A program made the translations under genes and the position numbers. From NCBI GenBank assembly GCA_020446425.1, contig JAGRES010000015.1, positions 62,001 to 126,000 of the forward strand: a stretch of 64,000 nt of DNA. The letters are read 5' to 3'. The notes under the pieces were generated by a model. The model had not been told where the DNA came from. It searched no databases and saw nothing but the letters and a program-made list of their open reading frames with translations. Source of the stretch: Sphingobium sp. (GTDB taxonomy: Bacteria; Pseudomonadota; Alphaproteobacteria; Sphingomonadales; Sphingomonadaceae). This document shows positions 35,393 to 45,185 of this stretch, one piece after another (the stretch's first letter is position 1; each line of letters starts with the position of its first letter).

Positions 35393-36895
35393 ATGACTGA
35401 GAGCACCTATCGCATACAGGGCGCAACCGGGGACTGGGAGGTCGTGATCGGCCTGGAGGTCCATGCGCAGGTGATGAGCGAGGCGAAGCTGTTTTCCGGC
35501 GCGGCGACGGCTTTTGGCGCGGAGCCGAACACGCAGGTTTCGCTCGTTGATGCGGCGATGCCCGGCATGCTGCCTGTGCCGAACGCGGAATGTATCCGTC
35601 AGGCGGTGCGCACCGGCATGGCGATCAATGCGCAGATCAACAAGTGGTCGCGCTTCGACCGGAAAAATTATTTCTACGCCGATCTGCCGCAGGGCTATCA
35701 GATCAGCCAGCTTTATTACCCGCTGGTCGGTGAGGGCGAGATCGAGATCAGCCTCGACGACAAGAACCCCGAGGCCGAGGTGAAAACCATCGGCATCGAG
35801 CGCATCCATGTCGAGCAGGACGCAGGCAAGCTGATGCACGATCAGCACCCGACGCGCAGCTATGTCGACCTGAACCGCTCCGGCGTTGCGCTGATGGAGA
35901 TCGTCTCGCGCCCGGACATGCGCTCGCCCGCCGAAGCAGGAGCCTATCTCTCGAAGCTGCGCACGATCCTGCGCTATGTCGGCTCGTGCGACGGCAATAT
36001 GGACCAGGGCAGCATGCGCGCGGACGTCAACGTCTCGGTGCGCAAGCCCGGCGAGGAATTGGGCACCCGCACGGAGACCAAGAACGTCAACTCGGTGCGC
36101 TTCGTCATGCAGGCGATCGAGCATGAAGCCAATCGTCAGGTCGATGTGCTGGAATCGGGCGGCAAGATCGTGCAGGAAACGCGCTTGTTCGATCCCGATA
36201 CCGGCTCTACGCGAAGCATGCGCTCGAAGGAAGACGCGCATGACTATCGCTATTTCCCGGACCCGGACCTGCTGCCGCTCGAGCTGGAAGACGCGTTCCT
36301 GGAGGAATGCCGCGCCTCGCTGCCAGAACTGCCGGACGCCAAGCGCCACCGCTATGAGAATGATCTTGGCCTTTCGCCCTATAATGCGGGCGTGCTGACC
36401 GCAGAGGCGGAGACGGCGCGCTGGTTCGAGGTGTTGCTGAGCGAAAGCGCGGCGAAACAGGGCAAGCCCGAAGCCGACGTCGCCAAGGCGGCGGCCAACT
36501 GGATGCTCTCCGAGCTGTTCGGCGCGCTCAACAAGTTGGGCAAGGGGCTGGATGACAGCCCGGTCAGCCCGCAGGCTGGTGCGGAGCTGCTCGCGCTGGT
36601 CGGCGACGGCACCATCTCCGGTTCCATCGCCAAGCAGGTGCTGGAAAAGATGCTGGAAACAGGCGACGGTGCGGAAGCCATTGTCGAGCGCGAGGGCCTC
36701 AAACAGACATCCGACACCGGCGCGATCGAGGCGGCTGTGGCGAAAGTGCTCGCCGACAATGCCGACAAGGTCGAGCAGTATAAGGGCGGCAAGGAAGCGC
36801 TGTTCGGTTTCTTCGTCGGCCAGACGATGAAGGCGATGCAGGGCAAGGCCAACCCGAAGGTGGTGAATGAGCTGCTGAAAAAGGCGCTTGGCTGA
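35393..36895 (+). CDS. gatB: Glutamyl-tRNA(Gln) amidotransferase subunit B
   Basis: Binds and activates the mischarged tRNA. About 500 residues: [46 protein letters not shown], and [38 protein letters not shown], then the C-terminal helical GatB_Yqey domain. ATG 35393 is taken because homologues begin there; in-frame starts at 35375 (ATG) and 35381 (GTG), overlapping the gatA stop, cannot be excluded. Confidence 0.94.
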   Translation: MTESTYRIQGATGDWEVVIGLEVHAQVMSEAKLFSGAATAFGAEPNTQVSLVDAAMPGMLPVPNAECIRQAVRTGMAINAQINKWSRFDRKNYFYADLPQGYQISQLYYPLVGEGEIEISLDDKNPEAEVKTIGIERIHVEQDAGKLMHDQHPTRSYVDLNRSGVALMEIVSRPDMRSPAEAGAYLSKLRTILRYVGSCDGNMDQGSMRADVNVSVRKPGEELGTRTETKNVNSVRFVMQAIEHEANRQVDVLESGGKIVQETRLFDPDTGSTRSMRSKEDAHDYRYFPDPDLLPLELEDAFLEECRASLPELPDAKRHRYENDLGLSPYNAGVLTAEAETARWFEVLLSESAAKQGKPEADVAKAAANWMLSELFGALNKLGKGLDDSPVSPQAGAELLALVGDGTISGSIAKQVLEKMLETGDGAEAIVEREGLKQTSDTGAIEAAVAKVLADNADKVEQYKGGKEALFGFFVGQTMKAMQGKANPKVVNELLKKALG

Positions 36896-37091
36896 GCCGA
36901 TCCGTGCGCGGATGACTGGTTAATAGCACACGGATTCCGTACCACCTGCTTTCCTGTTCGCCTTTCCGTCTGCAGTTCTGATGCACCGCACATCGCGGCG
37001 GCTAGGGGAAATGCGTATTCTTTCTGTCATGTTATCATGATGATATGCGTTTCGATCCGTCACAAGCGAGTCCGGGCCCTGAGGAGGCGTC

Positions 37092-37778
37092 ATGAATATT
37101 TTCAAGCTATGCACAGCGGCCTTTGCCTGCATTGCGGCGTCTCCGTCGCGCGCGACTATATTCCTCGATTTCGCTTCGTTTGATGCGGCGACGTCCGGCA
37201 ACAGCTTTGTCATCGCGGAATTTTCCAACCCGACGCTGGTGGACCAGGTGTTTCTCGCGCAATCGACTGTGCGCTACAAGATCACCGGGCTGGGCGGAGC
37301 CATCAACGCCAATGGCGTGGTGCGCGGCCCCGGCTGGACAGGTTTTGCGCCGGGCGTCACGCCACTGATATCAAACGTGGTGACCGGCGTGGCGGGCGAA
37401 GCGCTGCGGTTTGAGATACCTGCGGCGCGCGGCGCCATGGGTTTCGATGTGCTCTACAACGACCTGGGCCCGCTCAACGTCACCTTCTTCCTCGATGACG
37501 GCACACAGCAGCTTGTTTCCGTGCCCGCGGATCAGGATGGCACGAACAATTATGGGTTCATCGGCCTGACCTCCCACATCCCGATCAAGGCATTCGAGTT
37601 CGTGTCGACCAGCGGTGAAATCGTGGACGCCGGGTTCGACAATGTACGCATCGTGCCTTTGGCGTCCGAAGTGCCCGAACCCGCCACATGGGGGATGATG
37701 ATTCTGGGATTCGGTTTCGTCGGCGCATCCCTGCGCGGCCACCGGCGCAAAGCGGCAATGATCGCTCAAACGGCCTGA
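37092..37778 (+). CDS. PEPxxWA-CTERM sorting domain protein
   Basis: A 228-residue exported protein. A signal peptide (NIFKLCTAAFACIAASPSRA) leads to a beta-rich domain and ends with the sorting tail VPEPATWGMMILGFGFVGASLRGHRRK, the PEPxxWA-CTERM form found mainly in sphingomonads, with a membrane span and basic anchor. It is expected to be processed by an exosortase and placed at the cell surface. The middle part resembles lectin-like PEP-CTERM proteins; its ligand is unknown. It stands alone. Confidence 0.88.
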   Translation: MNIFKLCTAAFACIAASPSRATIFLDFASFDAATSGNSFVIAEFSNPTLVDQVFLAQSTVRYKITGLGGAINANGVVRGPGWTGFAPGVTPLISNVVTGVAGEALRFEIPAARGAMGFDVLYNDLGPLNVTFFLDDGTQQLVSVPADQDGTNNYGFIGLTSHIPIKAFEFVSTSGEIVDAGFDNVRIVPLASEVPEPATWGMMILGFGFVGASLRGHRRKAAMIAQTA

Positions 37779-37858
37779 CGCCAGCGCCGAAAAGCTGGGC
37801 TTAACAGCCCTTGCCCTTTTTGGCCCCTTGTTCTATGGCCCGCCGACCGGCGACCGAT

Positions 37859-37943
37859 GCGGGCGTGGCGAAACTGGTAGACGCGCCAGATTTAGGTTCT
37901 GGTATCGCAAGATGTGGGGGTTCGAGTCCCTTCGCCCGCACCA
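37859..37943 (+). tRNA. tRNA-Leu (anticodon TAG)
   Basis: The acceptor stem GCGGGCG (37859-37865) pairs with CGCCCGC (37933-37939), followed by A and the encoded CCA. The anticodon stem CCAGA/TCTGG encloses TTTAGGT, giving anticodon TAG. The GTTCGAGTC T-loop and a long variable arm, as in class II tRNAs, are present. Confidence 0.96.
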
Positions 37944-38029
37944 GTGCCTTGCCCGAAAGGTGGCGTCCGCTTGCGGGCGTTTGAGCCGCACAGGATTTCG
38001 AGAGAATTTTAGAAAGTTTGAGCCAGAAA

Positions 38030-39628
38030 ATGCAGACTGTCGAGACGTTGAACGAGGGCCTGAAGCGCGCCTATACCCTGACCATCACCGCCAAGGACAT
38101 CGCCGCGCGGGTGGACAAGGAGGTGACCAATATCGCCCCGCAGGTCCGCATGCCCGGCTTCCGCCCCGGCAAGGTTCCGGCGAATCTGGTCCGCAAGATG
38201 CATGGCGAGCGCCTGCAGGCCGACGCGCTGAACAACTCGATTCAGGAAGGCGTGCAGAAGGTTCTGGCCGATAACAAGTTGCGTCCGGCGATGCAGCCTG
38301 CTGTTGAGCTGGACGAAGGCTTTGAATTCGGCAAGGACGCCGAGGTCAAGATTTCGCTCGAAGTGCTGCCGGAAATTCCCGCGCCTTCGATCGAAGGCCT
38401 GAAGCTGGAGCGTCTGACGGTTGAAGCCGACGAGGCTGCGGTGGAAGAAGCCGCGAAGCGCATCGCCGCGCAGCAGAATATGTATGAAGCCTTTGCCGCC
38501 ACCCATAAGGCGAAGAAGGGCGATGTCGTCGAGATGGACTTTGCGGGCAAGGTCGATGGCGAAGCTTTCGACGGCGGCACCGGCACGGGCATGAAGGTCG
38601 AAATCGGTTCGGGCAACCTGATCCCCGGTTTCGAGGACCAGCTTGTCGGCGTGAAGACCGGCGATGAAAAGGTGATCGAAGTTACCTTCCCCGAGGATTA
38701 TGGCGTCGATACGTTGAAGGGCAAGGCGGCGACCTTCGACATCAAGGTGACGGCCATACTCGACAGCTCGAAGCCGAAGCTGGACGATGAATTCGCCAAG
38801 GCGATGGGTCTGGAAGGGCTCGACAAGCTCAACGAGCTATTGAAGGCGCAGATCGAGCAGGAACATAACGGTCTCACCCGTACCTATATGAAGCGCAAGC
38901 TGCTCGATCAGCTAGCCGAATCGCATGATTTCGAGGTTCCGCCGAGCATGGTCGAAGCCGAATTCAACCAGATCTGGCAGCAGCTGGAGCATGAAGCCAG
39001 CCATGAGGAAGACTCTGAAGCGGCAATGGCCGAGCTGGAACAGGACAAGGACGATTATCGCGGCATCGCCGTGCGCCGTGTCCGCCTTGGCCTGCTGCTC
39101 TCGGAAATCGGCCAGGCCAATAGTGTCGAGGTCAGCCAGCAGGAAATGCAGCGCCTTGTCATGATGGAAGCGCAGAAATATCGCCCGGAAGACCGCGAGC
39201 GGTTCATGCAGTATATCCAGCAGGAACCGATGGCCGCCGCTCAGCTGCGCGCGCCGCTCTATGAGGACAAGGTTGTCGACTTCCTGTTCGAAAAGGCGGA
39301 AATCACCGATCGCGCCGTGAGCAAGGAAGAGCTGGAAGCCGCGATTGAGGCCGAGGACGATTCGGCCGGTCATGTCCATGGCCCGGATTGCGATCACGAT
39401 CATGACCACAAGCCTGCGGCCAAGAAGCCCGCGGCGAAGAAAGCACCTGCGAAAAAGGCTGCTGCCAAGGCCGAGGACGCTCCGGCGGAGCCCGCCAAGA
39501 AGGCACCTGCGAGGAAGCCCGCGGCTAAAAAGCCTGCTGCTGCCAAGGCCGATGGCGAAACGCCCGCTGCCAAGAAGGCACCCGCCAAAAAACCTGCGGC
39601 CAAAAAGCCCGCTGCCAAGGCGGAATAA
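38030..39628 (+). CDS. tig: Trigger factor with His-rich and Lys/Ala/Pro-rich tail
   Basis: A ribosome-bound chaperone and prolyl isomerase. It has the ribosome-binding N-domain (PGFRPGKVPANLVRKMHG carries the FRxGKxP signature), an FKBP-type domain near 155-240 (GDVVEMDFAGKVDGEAFDGG), and the helical C-domain. Beyond the usual end, the 532-residue protein adds GHVHGPDCDHDHDH (possible metal binding) and about 75 residues of repeated AAKKPAAKKAP, like a histone-H1 tail. ATG 38030 matches the usual MQTVETLNEGLKR start; an in-frame TTG lies 12 bases upstream. Confidence 0.93.
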   Translation: MQTVETLNEGLKRAYTLTITAKDIAARVDKEVTNIAPQVRMPGFRPGKVPANLVRKMHGERLQADALNNSIQEGVQKVLADNKLRPAMQPAVELDEGFEFGKDAEVKISLEVLPEIPAPSIEGLKLERLTVEADEAAVEEAAKRIAAQQNMYEAFAATHKAKKGDVVEMDFAGKVDGEAFDGGTGTGMKVEIGSGNLIPGFEDQLVGVKTGDEKVIEVTFPEDYGVDTLKGKAATFDIKVTAILDSSKPKLDDEFAKAMGLEGLDKLNELLKAQIEQEHNGLTRTYMKRKLLDQLAESHDFEVPPSMVEAEFNQIWQQLEHEASHEEDSEAAMAELEQDKDDYRGIAVRRVRLGLLLSEIGQANSVEVSQQEMQRLVMMEAQKYRPEDRERFMQYIQQEPMAAAQLRAPLYEDKVVDFLFEKAEITDRAVSKEELEAAIEAEDDSAGHVHGPDCDHDHDHKPAAKKPAAKKAPAKKAAAKAEDAPAEPAKKAPARKPAAKKPAAAKADGETPAAKKAPAKKPAAKKPAAKAE

Positions 39629-39654
39629 GGCGCTAAGGCCGGATAAGGCGCATC

Positions 39655-40623
39655 ATGACCGGCGGACCCTCTGTTTCGCCCAGCCTTTCCGGCCTGCGCA
39701 TCGCCATATTGCTGCCTTGCTATAATGAGGCAGGGGCCATCGTCCGCACGGTGAATGATTTCCGTGCCGCCCTTCCGCACGCGGCGATCTATGTCTACGA
39801 CAATAATAGCAGCGACGGCTCGCGGGATATAGCGGCGCAGGCTGGCGCTGTTGTGCGGCAGGTGCGGCAGCAGGGCAAGGGCCATGTCGTGCGCCGTATG
39901 TTCGCCGATATCGACGCCGACATCTATATCATGGCCGATGGCGACGCGACCTACGAAGCCGCCGTCGCGCCCGACATGATCGCGATGATGCTGGAGCATA
40001 ATTTCGACATGGTTGTCGGTGCGCGCAAGAGTGAGGTGGAGGCCGCCTACCGGCGTGGGCACCGCTTGGGCAACCGCATGCTGACCGGCCTGCTGCAAAG
40101 CCTGTTCGGACGCAGCTTCACCGATATATTGTCGGGATATCGCGTATTTTCGCGTCGCTTCGTCAAAAGCTTTCCCGTGCTGTCCGCCGGGTTCGAGATC
40201 GAAACCGAAATCAGCGTGCATGCACTGGAACTGGCGATGCCGGTTGCGGAAAAGATGACGGCCTATGCCGCGCGACCGGAGGGGTCGGAGAGCAAGCTGT
40301 CCACCTGGCGCGACGGTTGGCGCATATTGCGCACGATCATGACGCTTTACCGGATCGAACGTCCGATCTGGTTTTATGGGCTGGCGGGAGGGTTCCTCGC
40401 CGCTATAGCCATCGGTCTCGCCATACCGCTGGTGCTCACCTATATCGACACCGGCCTGGTGCCCCGCTTTCCGACCGCCATTCTCGTCACAGGCATGATG
40501 ATCGTTGCGGTATTAAGCGGCATGACGGGCCTCATTCTAGACACGGTGGTGCGCGGTCGGCGCGAGGTGAAACGGCTTGCTTATCTGGCCCATAGCGCCC
40601 CTGCGGATTTGCTTAGCCGATAG
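39655..40623 (+). CDS. Family 2 glycosyltransferase with C-terminal membrane helices
   Basis: A 322-residue GT-A fold enzyme. Residues 15-220 include IAILLPCYNEAGAIVRTVNDF, VYDNNSSDGSRDIA and the metal-binding Asp motif YIMADGDATYEA, as in dolichyl-phosphate-sugar synthase-like enzymes. Two hydrophobic spans (PIWFYGLAGGFLAAIAIGLAIPLVLTY and ILVTGMMIVAVLSGMTGLILDTVV) follow. It may transfer a sugar onto a lipid carrier in the inner membrane. The donor and product are unknown. It follows tig by 27 bases. Confidence 0.85.
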   Translation: MTGGPSVSPSLSGLRIAILLPCYNEAGAIVRTVNDFRAALPHAAIYVYDNNSSDGSRDIAAQAGAVVRQVRQQGKGHVVRRMFADIDADIYIMADGDATYEAAVAPDMIAMMLEHNFDMVVGARKSEVEAAYRRGHRLGNRMLTGLLQSLFGRSFTDILSGYRVFSRRFVKSFPVLSAGFEIETEISVHALELAMPVAEKMTAYAARPEGSESKLSTWRDGWRILRTIMTLYRIERPIWFYGLAGGFLAAIAIGLAIPLVLTYIDTGLVPRFPTAILVTGMMIVAVLSGMTGLILDTVVRGRREVKRLAYLAHSAPADLLSR

Positions 40624-40742
40624 TAAAGGCCCGTTAATGCTTGCGCGTTAGCGTCGATACTGGGCGATCCCCCCTTGAACCTGCGTCGATTTGGCACGAT
40701 GTAGGGCCTGGGTGACAACCACAAGAAAGCTGAAAGAGCATC

Positions 40743-41375
40743 ATGCACAATCCCATCGATCCTATGGCCGCTCTGGTCCCTGTCGTTATCGAACAATCCA
40801 ACCGGGGCGAACGCAGCTTCGACATTTATTCCCGCCTGCTGCGCGAGCGGATCATCTTCGTGACTGGCCAGGTCGAGGACCATATGGCGTCGATCATCGT
40901 CGCTCAGCTTCTGTTCCTCGAATCGGAAAATCCGAAGAAGGACATTTACATGTATATCAACTCGCCGGGTGGCGTGGTGACGGCGGGCATGGCGATTCAC
41001 GACACGATGCAATATATCCGTCCCAAGGTGGGAACGGTGTGCATCGGTCAGGCCGCCTCGATGGGCAGCTTTCTGCTCGCGGCGGGTGAACCGGGCATGC
41101 GTATCGCGCTGTCCAACGCGCGTATCATGGTGCACCAGCCGTCGGGCGGCGCACAGGGTATGGCGTCCGATATTGAGATCCAGGCCAAGGAAATCCTGCG
41201 GATTCGCCAACGTTTGAACGGTCTTTACGCACAATATACCGGCCAGCCGATCGACAAGATCGAAACGGCAATGGATCGCGATACTTTCCTCGAAGCCGAA
41301 GAAGCCAAGGCGTTTGGCATTGTCGATCAGGTGTTCGACAAACGCCCGACGACAGCGGAATCGGAAGAAGCGTAA
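40743..41375 (+). CDS. clpP: ATP-dependent Clp protease proteolytic subunit
   Basis: The serine protease of ClpXP. The 210 residues carry the catalytic Ser in [15 protein letters not shown], His in [12 protein letters not shown] and Asp in [11 protein letters not shown]-like DRD. A short propeptide precedes [17 protein letters not shown] 40743 is taken. The leader contains CCCCCTTGAA (near 40671) followed at about 17 bases by CGATGTA, which could be a heat-shock (RpoH) promoter. clpX follows after 131 bases. Confidence 0.95.
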   Translation: MHNPIDPMAALVPVVIEQSNRGERSFDIYSRLLRERIIFVTGQVEDHMASIIVAQLLFLESENPKKDIYMYINSPGGVVTAGMAIHDTMQYIRPKVGTVCIGQAASMGSFLLAAGEPGMRIALSNARIMVHQPSGGAQGMASDIEIQAKEILRIRQRLNGLYAQYTGQPIDKIETAMDRDTFLEAEEAKAFGIVDQVFDKRPTTAESEEA

Positions 41376-41506
41376 TCAGCTATTAATCGCAATGGGGTTA
41401 TTCTCCCCCTTGTGGAACACGGAAATCGCGGTTTAGGATGGCCGCATATAAACCCGGCCGGTGAAGGCGGCCTGTTGCCGCCGGGGGCCGGGTCAGGAAA
41501 GACGGA

Positions 41507-42775
41507 ATGACGAAACTGACCGGTTCGGACTCGAAAAGCACATTATACTGCTCCTTTTGCGGTAAGTCGCAGCATGAGGTGCGCAAGCTGATCGCGGGAC
41601 CGACTGTTTTTATCTGCGACGAATGTGTTGAACTGTGTAACGACATCATTCGCGAGGAAACCAAGAGCGGTCTCGTCGGCAAAAAAGATGGTGGCGTGCC
41701 CACGCCGCAGGAAATCTGCGATGTACTGGACGATTATGTGATCGGCCAGGCACGCGCCAAGCGTGTGCTCTCGGTCGCCGTCCACAACCATTACAAGCGC
41801 CTCAACCACGGGCAAAAGACTGGCGATGTCGAACTCGCCAAGTCGAACATCCTGCTCGTCGGTCCGACCGGCTGCGGCAAGACGCTGCTGGCCCAGACGC
41901 TGGCCAAGACATTCGACGTGCCCTTCACCATGGCGGACGCCACGACGCTGACCGAGGCGGGCTATGTCGGTGAGGATGTCGAGAACATCATCCTCAAGCT
42001 GCTGCAGGCCTCCGACTATAATGTCGAAAAGGCGCAGCGCGGCATCGTCTATATCGACGAAATCGACAAGATCAGCCGTAAGGCGGAAAATCCCTCCATC
42101 ACCCGCGACGTATCGGGTGAAGGCGTGCAGCAGGCGCTGCTCAAGCTGATGGAAGGCACGACCGCTTCCGTTCCGCCGCAGGGCGGGCGCAAGCATCCGC
42201 AGCAGGAGTTTCTACAGGTCGACACGACCAACATCCTCTTCATCTGCGGCGGCGCGTTTGCGGGGCTGGAAAAGATCATTGGCGACCGTTTGGAAGCGAA
42301 GAGCATCGGCTTTGGCGCCCATGTTGCCGCGCCTGAGGAACGCAAGACCGGTGAGATGCTGGCGCAAAGCGAGCCGGAAGATCTGCTGAAATTCGGGCTT
42401 ATCCCGGAATTTGTCGGTCGTCTGCCGGTTATCGCAACGCTGGAAGACCTGGATGTGGATGCGCTGGTCAAGATTCTTGTCGAGCCGAAAAACGCGCTGG
42501 TGAAACAGTATCGCAAGCTCTTCGAGATGGAAGAGGTCGATCTCAACTTCACCGACGATGCGCTGACCGCCATCGCCAAGAAGGCTATCGAGCGCAAGAC
42601 AGGCGCGCGCGGTTTGCGGTCCATTATCGAAGCCATATTACTCGACACCATGTTCGACCTGCCCTCCATGGAAGGTGTGGCCGAGGTTGTGGTCGACAAG
42701 GAAGTGGTGGATGGCCGCAAGGAACCGGTTCGCGTCTTCACCAAGCAGGACAAGAAGGCGGAAGACGCCGCTTAG
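41507..42775 (+). CDS. clpX: ATP-dependent unfoldase ClpX
   Basis: A AAA+ unfoldase that feeds ClpP. The 422 residues contain the zinc-binding domain ([21 protein letters not shown]), Walker A in [18 protein letters not shown], Walker B in [11 protein letters not shown], and the ClpP-docking loop in [12 protein letters not shown]. It has its own 131-base leader with CCCCCTTG (near 41405), possibly a heat-shock promoter. Confidence 0.97.
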   Translation: MTKLTGSDSKSTLYCSFCGKSQHEVRKLIAGPTVFICDECVELCNDIIREETKSGLVGKKDGGVPTPQEICDVLDDYVIGQARAKRVLSVAVHNHYKRLNHGQKTGDVELAKSNILLVGPTGCGKTLLAQTLAKTFDVPFTMADATTLTEAGYVGEDVENIILKLLQASDYNVEKAQRGIVYIDEIDKISRKAENPSITRDVSGEGVQQALLKLMEGTTASVPPQGGRKHPQQEFLQVDTTNILFICGGAFAGLEKIIGDRLEAKSIGFGAHVAAPEERKTGEMLAQSEPEDLLKFGLIPEFVGRLPVIATLEDLDVDALVKILVEPKNALVKQYRKLFEMEEVDLNFTDDALTAIAKKAIERKTGARGLRSIIEAILLDTMFDLPSMEGVAEVVVDKEVVDGRKEPVRVFTKQDKKAEDAA

Positions 42776-42799
42776 TCGCAATCCGGTACTTGAACCGAT

Positions 42800-42835
42800 A
42801 AAAAGCCCGCCAGTAACATGGCGGGTTTTGTTTTG
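42800..42835. terminator. Bidirectional terminator between clpX and the chemoreceptor gene
   Basis: CCCGCC (42806-42811) pairs with GGCGGG (42820-42825); AAAAAG lies on one side and TTTTGTTTT on the other, so it can stop clpX (+) and the convergent chemoreceptor gene (-). Confidence 0.85.
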
Positions 42836-42856
42836 ATGATTTGAGAAGCAGGCGTG

Positions 42857-44191
42857 TCAGGCAACGTGGCGGATGAACTCGCCCGATGCATCGTTCAGCT
42901 TGACCAGCATGTCTTCGATGGTGCGGAAGCCCTGTTCCAGATCGTCGATTTCACAGGCGACGACTTCCGTATCGCGGCGGATGGTGGCGACGGTGCCCGA
43001 CATCGAGTCGGCGGCCAACGCTGTTTCATCGACGGCGGCAGTAATCATTGTCACGGTCTGCGCCTGTTGCTCCATGGCGACGCGAATCCGTTCCGCGCTG
43101 TCTTCCACGTCGCTGACGGTTTCGCGGATGCGCTGGTTGGTGTCGACCGACTGGCGCGTTGAGTTTTGAATTGCGGCGATCTTGCCGGCAATGTCGTCGG
43201 TTGCACGTGATGTCTGGTTGGCGAGCGACTTCACTTCCTGTGCGACGACCGCAAAACCGCGACCGGCATCGCCTGCGCGTGCGGCCTCGATTGTCGCATT
43301 GAGTGCGAGAAGGTTGGTCTGGCCAGCGATATCGCGAATAAGGCCCAGAATGGATTCGATCGCTTGAGCATGGTCGGACAACATGCCGGACATGGACACA
43401 GCTTCGCCTGCTTGACTGCTGGCGCGGCGAGCGATTTCCGCTGAATTTTCAACCTGCGTGCGCGTTTCCTCGATGGCCCGGATCAGGCCTGCCGAGATAT
43501 GCGCGGCCTCCCGCATGGCGAGGGCGGATTGTTCGGCGGCTGCGGCAACTTCGGACACCTTGTCGAGCATTCCGCGCGTGGCGCCGGCGGCATGCTGTGC
43601 CTGATCACGCAGTCCTTCGCCGAACCGCGAGGCGTCATCGACTTCCTTGGCGATCTGCTGCTCGAAAAGCTCGCTGTTGCGTTTCCGCTCTTCCATTTCG
43701 CAGCGTATATTCTCGTCAGCTACGACGGCGCACATCACTTCCGCTTCGATCAGGGATATGCGCATCAAGGTCTGCATCATGCGATGGCGGGCCTCGTCGT
43801 CTTCGGTCTTTTGCCAGATGCAATTGGCGATTGCTTCATTGGCTGCGCTTGTGGCGACCAGTACCGTGCGAAACGATATGCTGTGTTTGCGGGCATGCTG
43901 GATGCACCCGGAGACATTCTTCGTCCAGTCATCGGATGTGAATGCCGTGAACTTGTCTTCCAGAAACACGTCTATCTGTTTGCGGAAAGCCGCAAGGGCT
44001 TCGGCGGAAATCATGTTGTCCAACCCGCTCTGCATGACATAGACGTCATAAAAGCTCTGGGCCGGCTTGGGGTCACGGCCCAGCAGATCCCATATTTCCT
44101 GGGCGGTGATAGCCAGATTGCCGTGAGGATCGAACTCTACAAGCCGCTCACGCACGCTGACGTTCATCCCCGGAGACTGATTTCCAGCCAT
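42857..44191 (-). CDS. Soluble methyl-accepting chemotaxis protein, possible globin-coupled sensor
   Basis: A 444-residue cytoplasmic chemoreceptor; no membrane segment is visible. The C-terminal half has the signalling hairpin ([46 protein letters not shown]). The N-terminal 180 residues are helical, with [16 protein letters not shown], which resembles the proximal-His region of protoglobin/HemAT sensors, but that is weak. It would signal oxygen or redox state to the CheA array, useful in a diazotroph. It lies alone, convergent with clpX. Confidence 0.8.
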   Translation of the reverse strand: MAGNQSPGMNVSVRERLVEFDPHGNLAITAQEIWDLLGRDPKPAQSFYDVYVMQSGLDNMISAEALAAFRKQIDVFLEDKFTAFTSDDWTKNVSGCIQHARKHSISFRTVLVATSAANEAIANCIWQKTEDDEARHRMMQTLMRISLIEAEVMCAVVADENIRCEMEERKRNSELFEQQIAKEVDDASRFGEGLRDQAQHAAGATRGMLDKVSEVAAAAEQSALAMREAAHISAGLIRAIEETRTQVENSAEIARRASSQAGEAVSMSGMLSDHAQAIESILGLIRDIAGQTNLLALNATIEAARAGDAGRGFAVVAQEVKSLANQTSRATDDIAGKIAAIQNSTRQSVDTNQRIRETVSDVEDSAERIRVAMEQQAQTVTMITAAVDETALAADSMSGTVATIRRDTEVVACEIDDLEQGFRTIEDMLVKLNDASGEFIRHVA

Positions 44192-44385
44192 GTATTTTGC
44201 CCCGTTTCATATTGTCCCACTGAAAGCTGTCAGGACCATAGCCTGCGATGGTTAATCTTTGATTAGCCAGCACACTGCCCAGAAAAGAGCGGTTGGTTCG
44301 CACATGCACAGATCAAAGTTTGCGCAGCAGCATGCCACGCGCTAAAGGGGCGTGATTCACAATTGATCAGGGGATTGTGACCAGC

Positions 44386-44793
44386 ATGGCTCACACGCAA
44401 AACAGACCACATAACAGGCCATTGTCGCCGCATCTTTCGATCTGGAAATGGGGGCCGCATATGGCCATTTCCATCCTGCATCGCATCACCGGCGATGGCC
44501 TGGCGATCCTGGGCGCTCTGGGGCTGGTATGGTGGCTCGTTGCCGCGGCAAGCGGCCCTGATTATTATGCGTTTTTCCTAAACTGCGCGACCAGCCCCCT
44601 TGGCTATATCGTCATGATTGGCCTTACCTGGGCGTTCTTCCAGCACCTGCTGTCCGGTCTTCGGCATTTCGTGCTGGATATGGGCGCAGGCTATGAGCTC
44701 TCGACCAACAAGGCCTGGTCGATTGCGCTGCCGTTATTGGCGATTGTTCTTACAGCCGCCCTGTGGCTCTGGATCATGGCGGAGAATTTCTGA
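44386..44793 (+). CDS. sdhC: Succinate dehydrogenase cytochrome b556 subunit
   Basis: A membrane anchor of complex II that binds heme b and quinone. The 135 residues show RPLSPHLSIWKWGPHMAISILHRITGDGL (SdhC signature with the conserved His/Arg) and three membrane spans; LSGLRHFVLDMGAGYE contains the heme-ligating His. The start is ATG 44386 or GTG 44377; AGGGG lies 12 or 3 bases away respectively. Its stop overlaps sdhD as TGATG. Confidence 0.92.
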   Translation: MAHTQNRPHNRPLSPHLSIWKWGPHMAISILHRITGDGLAILGALGLVWWLVAAASGPDYYAFFLNCATSPLGYIVMIGLTWAFFQHLLSGLRHFVLDMGAGYELSTNKAWSIALPLLAIVLTAALWLWIMAENF

Positions 44794-45185
44794 TGGGTAA
44801 CGGTACGTCAATCGGTCGCGTGCGCGGCCTGGGCTCGGCCAAGTCGGGCGCGCATCACTGGATGATCCAGCGCTTCACCGCCGTCGGCAACATGCTGTTG
44901 GTGCTGTGGCTCATCTTCTCTGTCATGCAGATGCCCGGCCTGGATTATGAGAGCGTCACGAGCTGGCTGGCGCAGCCGCTGGTCGCCGTGCCGATGATGC
45001 TGATGCTGCTCAGCATCTTCTGGCATCTGAAGCTGGGCCTGCAGGTTCTCATCGAGGATTATGTGCATGATGACGGGCTGAAGTTCTTCTGCATCATGTT
45101 GCTCAATTTCTATGCCGTCGGCGGTGCCGCAATGGGCATTTTCGCCATCGCCAAAATCGCATTTACAGGGGGCGCTGCGGCATGA
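44793..45185 (+). CDS. sdhD: Succinate dehydrogenase hydrophobic anchor subunit
   Basis: The second membrane anchor of complex II. The 130 residues have the [24 protein letters not shown] start, three hydrophobic segments and [21 protein letters not shown], which supplies the second heme His. ATG 44793 overlaps sdhC by one base, and its stop overlaps sdhA by four. Confidence 0.93.
   Translation: MGNGTSIGRVRGLGSAKSGAHHWMIQRFTAVGNMLLVLWLIFSVMQMPGLDYESVTSWLAQPLVAVPMMLMLLSIFWHLKLGLQVLIEDYVHDDGLKFFCIMLLNFYAVGGAAMGIFAIAKIAFTGGAAA

Noticed and set aside
35042-36349. A 435-codon minus-strand frame inside gatB
   Set aside because: It mirrors gatB codons and has an Arg/His/Leu-rich composition typical of antisense shadows.
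40692-40707. TTGGCACGATG before clpP as a sigma-54 -24 element
   Set aside because: No TTGC at the -12 spacing.
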